The translations under genes and the position numbers were made by a program. A stretch of DNA of 64,000 nucleotides from Variovorax paradoxus (GTDB lineage: Bacteria > Pseudomonadota > Gammaproteobacteria > Burkholderiales > Burkholderiaceae_C): positions 4,924,501 through 4,988,500 of the forward strand of contig NZ_CP123990.1 in the NCBI RefSeq assembly GCF_029919115.1, written 5' to 3'. How positions within the stretch are numbered: the first letter of the stretch is position 1; every line of letters starts with the position of its first letter. The notes below the pieces were generated by a model. It was not told where the DNA came from, made no database searches, and saw nothing but the letters and a program-made list of their open reading frames with translations. Below are positions 59,312-64,000 of this stretch, piece by piece.

Positions 59312-62009
59312 CGCCCAAGGGCAACCGATTGCCATTCGCCGCGAAGACTATGCCGCTCCGGCATTCTGGATCGACACCGTCGACCTGACCTTCGACCTCG
59401 ATCCCGCCAAGACCCGCGTGCTCAACCGCATGCAGCTGCGCCGCAACCCCGACGTGCCGGCCCAGCCGCTGCGCCTGGACGGCGACGAGCTGAACCTGGC
59501 CCGCGTGCTGGTCAACGGCCAGGGCGCGTCATTCCGCATGGAAGGCGAGCAGTTGGTGATCGACGGCCTGCCCGACGCCTTCGAACTCGAAATCTTCACC
59601 ACCTGCTGCCCCATCAAGAACACCAAGCTGATGGGCCTGTTCGTGAGCGAAGACACCTTCTTCACGCAGTGCGAGGCCGAAGGCTTCCGCCGCATCACGT
59701 ACTTTTTGGACCGCCCCGACGTGATGGCGATGTACACGGTAACGCTGCGCGCCGCCAAGGCCGCCTACCCCGTGCTGCTGTCGAACGGCAACCTGGTCGA
59801 GCAAGGCGACCTGCCCGAGGGCCGCCACTTTGCCAAGTGGGTCGACCCCTTCAAGAAGCCCAGCTACCTGTTTGCGCTGGTGGCCGGCAAGCTGGTGGCG
59901 CGCGAGCAGCGCATTACCGCGCGCAACGGCAAGGAGCACTTGCTGCAGGTGTACGTGCGCGCCGGAGACTTGGACAAGACCGAGCACGCGATGAACTCGC
60001 TCGTCAACTCGGTGCTGTGGGACGAAGCCCGCTTTGGCCTGCCGTTGGACCTGGACCGCTTCATGATTGTTGCCACCAGCGACTTCAACATGGGCGCCAT
60101 GGAGAACAAGGGCCTGAACATCTTCAACACGAAGTACGTTCTGGCCAACCAGGCCACCGCCACCGACGCCGACTACAGCAACATCGAAAGCGTGGTCGGC
60201 CACGAGTACTTTCACAATTGGAGCGGCGACCGCGTAACCTGCCGCGACTGGTTCCAGCTTTCGCTGAAAGAAGGCCTGACCGTCTTCCGCGACCAGGAGT
60301 TCAGCCAGGACCTGTGCGCCGATGCCTCGGCCCGCGCCGTGAAGCGCATCGAAGACGTTCGCGTGTTGCGCACCGCCCAGTTTCCTGAAGACGCCGGCCC
60401 CATGGCCCACCCGGTGCGGCCAGACAGCTACATCGAGATCAGCAACTTCTACACCGTCACCATCTATGAAAAGGGTGCCGAGGTGGTGCGCATGATGCAG
60501 ACGCTGGTCGGCCGCAAGGGCTTTGAAAAGGGCATGACCCTTTACTTTGAGCGCCACGACGGCCAGGCCGTAACCTGCGACGACTTTGCCCAGGCCATTG
60601 CCGACGCCAACCCCGATTCGGAGCTGGCCCGCCTGCTGCCGCAGTTCAAGCGCTGGTACAGCCAGGCCGGCACGCCGCGCCTTGCCGCCCACGGCGTGTA
60701 TGACGCGCAAGCGCGCAGCTACACCCTGAGCATTGTGCAAAGCTGCCCGCCCACGCCGGGCCAGCCCACCAAAGAGCCGTTCGTCATTCCGGTGAACATT
60801 GGCCTTCTGGACGCCAGCGGGCGCGAACTGCCGCTGCAGCTAGAAGGCGAAAGCGAAGTAACCCGCGGCGCGCCCGGCACCCCGTGCACGCGCACCGTGG
60901 TGCTCTCGCGCGCAGGCGAGCAAATTACCTTTGTGGGGCTCGACTCGGAGCCCGTGCCTTCCATCTTGCGCGGCTTCAGCGCGCCGGTGATCCTGGACTT
61001 TGAATACACCGACGCCCAACTGCTCACCCTGCTGGCCAACGACCCCGACCCCTTCAACCGCTGGGAAGCCGGCCAGCGCCTGGGCCTGCGCGCCGCGCTG
61101 CAGGGCATTGCGGCGCTGGCGACCGACACCACCCCGGTGCTGAACGACGCGTATCTGGACGCCATGCGCAGCGTGTTGCGCAACCCGAAGCTCGACGCCG
61201 CCTTCAAGGAACTGGTGCTCACGCTGCCATCGGAAACCTATATTTCCGAGCAGCTCGAAGTGGTCGACCCGCAGCGCGTGCACCTGGTGCGCGAAGCCAT
61301 GCGCGCCCAGCTGGCCACCGCCCTCTTCCAAGACTGGCAACAGGTCTACGAAGAAAACCACGACACCGGCGCCTACACGCCTGACCCCACCTCTTCAGGC
61401 CGCCGCGCGCTGGCCGGCATGGCGCTCAACTTCTTGTGCCTGGCGGCGCGCTCTTCGGGCGACACCGTGTGGCCCGGCAAGACGCTGCAGCGCTTCAAAG
61501 ACGCCGGCAACATGACCGACCGCTTCAACGCGCTCAATGCGCTGGTGTCGTCGGGCCACACCCTGGCTGCGCAGGCGCTCGCGCGCTTTCATGCGCTGTT
61601 CAAGGACGAAGCGCTGGTCATCGACAAGTGGTTTTCGCTGCAGGCCGGCGCGCCCGACCGCGGCGGCGACATCTTGCCGCTGGTAAAGCAGCTGATGAAG
61701 CACCCGGACTTCTCCATCAAGAACCCCAACCGCGCCCGCAGCGTGATCTTCAGCTACTGCAGCGCCAACCCCGGCGCATTCCACCGCCCAGACGCCGCCG
61801 GCTACGTGTTCTGGAGCGAGCGCGTCATAGAGCTGGATGCCATCAACCCCCAGGTGGCCGCCCGCCTTGCCCGCGCGCTCGACCGCTGGAGCAAGCTGGC
61901 CGAGCCCTACCGCAGCGCCGCGCGCGAAGCCATTGCCCGCGTGGCCGCCAAGCCCGACCTGAGCAAGGACACCCACGAAGTCGTTACCCGCGCCCTGGCC
62001 GGTAACTAA
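59295..62009 (+). CDS. pepN: Aminopeptidase N
   Basis: This 904-residue M1 zinc aminopeptidase has the exopeptidase motif [13 protein letters not shown] and zinc motif [15 protein letters not shown]. The start at [10 protein letters not shown] is inside the end of the HAD gene. The size is that of E. coli-type PepN (about 870). The C-terminal helical ERAP-like domain is complete. Confidence 0.97.
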   Translation: MLLQRDAQGQPIAIRREDYAAPAFWIDTVDLTFDLDPAKTRVLNRMQLRRNPDVPAQPLRLDGDELNLARVLVNGQGASFRMEGEQLVIDGLPDAFELEIFTTCCPIKNTKLMGLFVSEDTFFTQCEAEGFRRITYFLDRPDVMAMYTVTLRAAKAAYPVLLSNGNLVEQGDLPEGRHFAKWVDPFKKPSYLFALVAGKLVAREQRITARNGKEHLLQVYVRAGDLDKTEHAMNSLVNSVLWDEARFGLPLDLDRFMIVATSDFNMGAMENKGLNIFNTKYVLANQATATDADYSNIESVVGHEYFHNWSGDRVTCRDWFQLSLKEGLTVFRDQEFSQDLCADASARAVKRIEDVRVLRTAQFPEDAGPMAHPVRPDSYIEISNFYTVTIYEKGAEVVRMMQTLVGRKGFEKGMTLYFERHDGQAVTCDDFAQAIADANPDSELARLLPQFKRWYSQAGTPRLAAHGVYDAQARSYTLSIVQSCPPTPGQPTKEPFVIPVNIGLLDASGRELPLQLEGESEVTRGAPGTPCTRTVVLSRAGEQITFVGLDSEPVPSILRGFSAPVILDFEYTDAQLLTLLANDPDPFNRWEAGQRLGLRAALQGIAALATDTTPVLNDAYLDAMRSVLRNPKLDAAFKELVLTLPSETYISEQLEVVDPQRVHLVREAMRAQLATALFQDWQQVYEENHDTGAYTPDPTSSGRRALAGMALNFLCLAARSSGDTVWPGKTLQRFKDAGNMTDRFNALNALVSSGHTLAAQALARFHALFKDEALVIDKWFSLQAGAPDRGGDILPLVKQLMKHPDFSIKNPNRARSVIFSYCSANPGAFHRPDAAGYVFWSERVIELDAINPQVAARLARALDRWSKLAEPYRSAAREAIARVAAKPDLSKDTHEVVTRALAGN

Positions 62010-62032
62010 CCAAGCAAGGAACACACAAGCAC

Positions 62033-63052
62033 ATGGCTTATCAACAACAGAAGATTTCCCTCACCCGCTACCTCGTCGAACAACAGCGCGCCGACGGCCT
62101 CATTCCCGGCCAGCTGCGCCTGCTGCTCGAAGTGGTGGCCCGCGCCTGCAAGAGCATCAGCCAGGCCGTCAACAAGGGCGCGCTGGGCGGAGTGCTCGGC
62201 ACCGCCGAAAGCGAAAACGTGCAGGGCGAAATCCAGAAGAAGCTGGACATCATCGCCAACGAAGTGCTCATTGAAGCCAACGAATGGGGCGGCCACCTTG
62301 CGGCCATGGCCAGCGAAGAAATGGACAGCATCTACGTGGTGCCCAACCGCTACCCGCAGGGCGAATACCTGCTCATGTTCGACCCCCTCGACGGCAGCAG
62401 CAACATCGACGTGAACGTGAGCATTGGCACCATCTTCAGCGTGCTGAAAAAGCCCGACGACACCCCCGGCGTGCAGGAAGCCGACTTTTTGCAGCCCGGC
62501 ACCCAGCAAGTGGCCGCCGGCTACTGCATCTACGGCCCGCAAACCACCCTGGTGCTCACCGTGGGCAACGGCGTGGCCATGTTCACGCTAGACCGCGAGC
62601 AAGGCAGCTTTGTGCTCACGCAGGAAGACATTCAGATTCCGGCCGACACGAAGGAATTTGCCATCAACATGAGCAACATGCGCCACTGGGACGAGCCCAT
62701 GAAGCGCTACATCGACGAATGCCTGGCCGGCAAGGAAGGCCCGCGCGGCAAAGACTTCAACATGCGCTGGATTGCCAGCATGGTGGCCGACGTGCACCGC
62801 ATCTTGATGCGCGGCGGCGTGTTCATGTACCCGTGGGACAAGCGCGAGCCCGAAAAGGCCGGCAAGCTGCGCCTGATGTACGAGGCCAACCCCATGAGCT
62901 GGCTGGTGGAGCAGGCCGGCGGCGCCGCCACCAACGGCAAGCAGCGCATCCTGGACCTGAAGCCCACCAAACTGCACGAGCGCGTGAGCGTGATGTTGGG
63001 TTCGCGTAACGAAGTCGAGCGTTTGACCAAGTACCACACCGAAAAGGCCTGA
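62033..63052 (+). CDS. fbp: Fructose-1,6-bisphosphatase class I
   Basis: The 339-residue enzyme of gluconeogenesis and the Calvin-type pathways shows the metal site [22 protein letters not shown], and the later [19 protein letters not shown] and [19 protein letters not shown]. It is 23 bases after pepN in the same direction. No terminator follows before the tRNA-Thr promoter. Confidence 0.98.
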   Translation: MAYQQQKISLTRYLVEQQRADGLIPGQLRLLLEVVARACKSISQAVNKGALGGVLGTAESENVQGEIQKKLDIIANEVLIEANEWGGHLAAMASEEMDSIYVVPNRYPQGEYLLMFDPLDGSSNIDVNVSIGTIFSVLKKPDDTPGVQEADFLQPGTQQVAAGYCIYGPQTTLVLTVGNGVAMFTLDREQGSFVLTQEDIQIPADTKEFAINMSNMRHWDEPMKRYIDECLAGKEGPRGKDFNMRWIASMVADVHRILMRGGVFMYPWDKREPEKAGKLRLMYEANPMSWLVEQAGGAATNGKQRILDLKPTKLHERVSVMLGSRNEVERLTKYHTEKA

Positions 63053-63061
63053 CGGTGTTGC

Positions 63062-63067
63062 TATAAT
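63062..63067 (+). promoter_or_regulatory. -10 box of the tRNA-Thr gene
   Basis: A perfect TATAAT lies 10 bases before the tRNA 5' end. A weak TTG-type -35 overlaps the end of fbp. Confidence 0.6.
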
Positions 63068-63077
63068 CCGAGGCTTC

Positions 63078-63153
63078 GCCGGTGTAGCTCAGTCGGTAGA
63101 GCAGCTCATTCGTAATGAGAAGGTCGGGTGTTCGATTCATCTCTCCGGCACCA
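63078..63153 (+). tRNA. tRNA-Thr (CGT)
   Basis: This is a 76-base cloverleaf with encoded CCA. The acceptor GCCGGTG pairs with the 3' CTCCGGC side (one weaker pair), the anticodon stem CTCAT/ATGAG encloses TCGTA (CGT), and the T loop is TTCGATT. It marks the change from core to lower-GC DNA. Confidence 0.95.
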
Positions 63154-63156
63154 AAT

Positions 63157-63193
63157 AAAAAGCCCGTAGTCGTGAGACTACGGGCTTTTTTTC
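63157..63193 (+). terminator. Rho-independent terminator after tRNA-Thr
   Basis: The stem AAAGCCCGTAGTC / GACTACGGGCTTT with a short loop is followed by seven T. It works on either strand because the left arm is preceded by A's. Confidence 0.9.
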
Positions 63194-63280
63194 GTCTGCC
63201 CGGTCACCGCCACGCAACAATTGAGGTTGCAGAGCGACGGCTTTTCCCCTTGGGGGCTCAATGCCTAGTTTCCATTAGCT

Positions 63281-63457
63281 CTAGCTTGCGCCGCCTGCCG
63301 TTGGGATGAGCTTCAGAAGTCTTGAGTCAAAGGTAGCGGCTTTTACCTCTCCTTTGATCATCCAGACGCAGCTGATGTCCGTACCATCAACCTCCTGCAC
63401 AGTCATCGTTTCGCCACCACTTTTCAGAATTACTACGTCACCGACTTCGATTGTCAT
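63281..63457 (-). CDS. YodC-family (DUF2158) small protein
   Basis: The 58-residue protein (MTIEVGDVVILKSGGETMTV...) matches the DUF2158/YodC family: an SH3-like small barrel with VGDVVxLKSGG at the start and a Cys/Trp-containing CVWMIKGE. These proteins are common in mobile DNA and accessory regions. GAGAGACC precedes the ATG. It is read divergently from the 68-residue protein/methyltransferase pair. Confidence 0.88.
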   Translation of the reverse strand: MTIEVGDVVILKSGGETMTVQEVDGTDISCVWMIKGEVKAATFDSRLLKLIPTAGGAS

Positions 63458-63469
63458 AAAGGTCTCTCG

Positions 63470-63500
63470 ATCTAGGATCCAAATAGTATCCGCCCTAGAT
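63470..63500. promoter_or_regulatory. Operator-like inverted repeat in the divergent control region
   Basis: ATCTAGG and CCTAGAT are perfect seven-base arms separated by 17 bases, with GGATCC beginning inside the left arm. The site lies between the YodC-like gene and the unknown protein/methyltransferase genes, where promoters for both directions must be. It may bind a dimeric repressor. Confidence 0.4.
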
Positions 63501-63556
63501 GCGAGCCGGCCAACCCCCACGGTGATGTAAGATGATGCAACTTTCATAGGGTGCCC

Positions 63557-63763
63557 ATGTACATGGCCAAGTCCATTCGCACTACAGTCTCTGCTCCTGA
63601 AGAGCTGCATGCTGCGTTGGGAAAGGCGGTTGAGACCTTCGGCCCTACCGTTTGGGCAACCCGACAAGCATCACAGCGGCCTTTCGGAGAAGAAGAACAA
63701 CTTACGTCGGTTTCTAGCTCAACCGTTACCGGACGCGATGCCAAGAAAACCAAGGGTAAATGA
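63557..63763 (+). CDS. Unknown 68-residue protein upstream of a methyltransferase
   Basis: A small soluble protein (MYMAKSIRTTVSAPEELHAAL...) starts at an ATG with AGGG five bases upstream. It has a short amphipathic helix, an acidic middle and a basic tail (GRDAKKTKGK). Its stop overlaps the methyltransferase ATG by one base (TGATG), so the two are translationally coupled. It has no recognisable helix-turn-helix, so I do not call it a controller (C) protein. Unrecognised. Confidence 0.6.
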   Translation: MYMAKSIRTTVSAPEELHAALGKAVETFGPTVWATRQASQRPFGEEEQLTSVSSSTVTGRDAKKTKGK

Positions 63764-64000
63764 TGCGCTCCGAAGATTTCAAAGCCACGGAGGCTGAGTC
63801 ACGCTGCGGCGCACCAGACACATCCAGTTCGCGAATCGAACATCAGAAGCCTCCAGCTTCGCAGAAAAAACTTCCGAAGATCGTCAGCCTCTTCTCTGGC
63901 GCCGGCGGACTCGATCTAGGATTCAAAAAGGCAGGCTTCACCATCTCGGTTGCGATTGATGCTTCCGACGCCGCGATTCGCACACACAAGCAGAACTTTC
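63763..64000 (+). CDS. DNA cytosine-5 methyltransferase, 5' part only
   Basis: The visible 79 codons hold an N-terminal polar extension of about 47 residues and then motif I, KIVSLFSGAGGLDLGFKKAGF, the SAM-binding FxGxG of C5 DNA methyltransferases, followed by VAIDASDAAIRTHK (motif II region). The rest, with the PCQ catalytic loop, lies outside the window. With the small coupled gene before it and lower GC than the core, it is most likely part of a restriction-modification or other defence island. Confidence 0.85.
   Translation, partial: MRSEDFKATEAESRCGAPDTSSSRIEHQKPPASQKKLPKIVSLFSGAGGLDLGFKKAGFTISVAIDASDAAIRTHKQNF

Overview
The window is high-GC DNA (I estimate about 65-67%) from a betaproteobacterium of the Burkholderiales, most likely Comamonadaceae and Variovorax-like. 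The reasons are the folC-dedD-cvpA-purF-metZ gene order, a Bug-family (TctC-type) binding protein, and a lipopeptide-siderophore locus of the cupriachelin/variochelin kind. The genus is an inference from gene content, not from a marker gene.

Left end (1-10.3 kb, minus strand): the promoter-proximal half of a siderophore cluster. A Fur box precedes a FecI-type ECF sigma factor (with a possible 20-codon leader peptide), then a lone FecR-N-terminal-like protein, an MbtH-like protein, a type II thioesterase, a phosphopantetheinyl transferase, a FAAL-PCP-C-A-PCP NRPS and a KS-AT polyketide synthase that runs off the left edge. The genes from MbtH to the PKS are tightly packed or overlapping. The likely product is an acylated peptide-polyketide siderophore.

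10.4-28.7 kb: an orphan ParB-like protein, an exported HExxH putative metalloprotease, and a three-gene minus-strand cell-surface operon. That operon encodes a 2688-residue DUF11/SdrD-B-like repeat protein, a 1437-residue OmpA-domain plus beta-barrel outer-membrane protein joined to it by an ATGA overlap, and an 80-residue soluble protein. A two-component pair (receiver plus AraC-type HTH regulator, and a 7TM histidine kinase) is read divergently from it. I regard this as the most interesting uncharacterised module.

28.7-36 kb: a Fur-boxed TonB-dependent siderophore receptor, a PAP2 phosphatase, a LysR regulator, an amidohydrolase/Bug-protein pair, a PfpI-family protein and a small ORF.

36-43.3 kb: tRNA-Asp, tRNA-Glu and tRNA-Ala, all on the minus strand downstream of gltX, and the operon folC-dedD-cvpA-purF-metZ-gltX.

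43.4-53.8 kb: housekeeping and small metabolic genes (ArsC/YffB-like, ppnP, argG, murB, yajQ, a retropepsin-like protease, ridA, plsY, ybaK, aldo/keto reductase, alpha/beta hydrolase, Asp/Glu racemase).

53.9-57.3 kb: a methionine-type ABC importer (metN-metI-metQ) with a second, divergent metQ. The gap between them holds an unusual set of nested inverted repeats.

57.5-63.1 kb: prfB with the classical +1 programmed frameshift, a HAD phosphatase, pepN and fbp.

Right end (63.1-64 kb): tRNA-Thr(CGT) followed by lower-GC DNA with a YodC-like gene, an unknown 68-residue protein and the start of a DNA cytosine-5 methyltransferase. This looks like the left edge of a tRNA-inserted restriction-modification or defence island, cut by the window end.

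No stretch longer than about 300 bases is without a gene or RNA. I saw no CRISPR array, insertion sequence, rRNA or replication origin.
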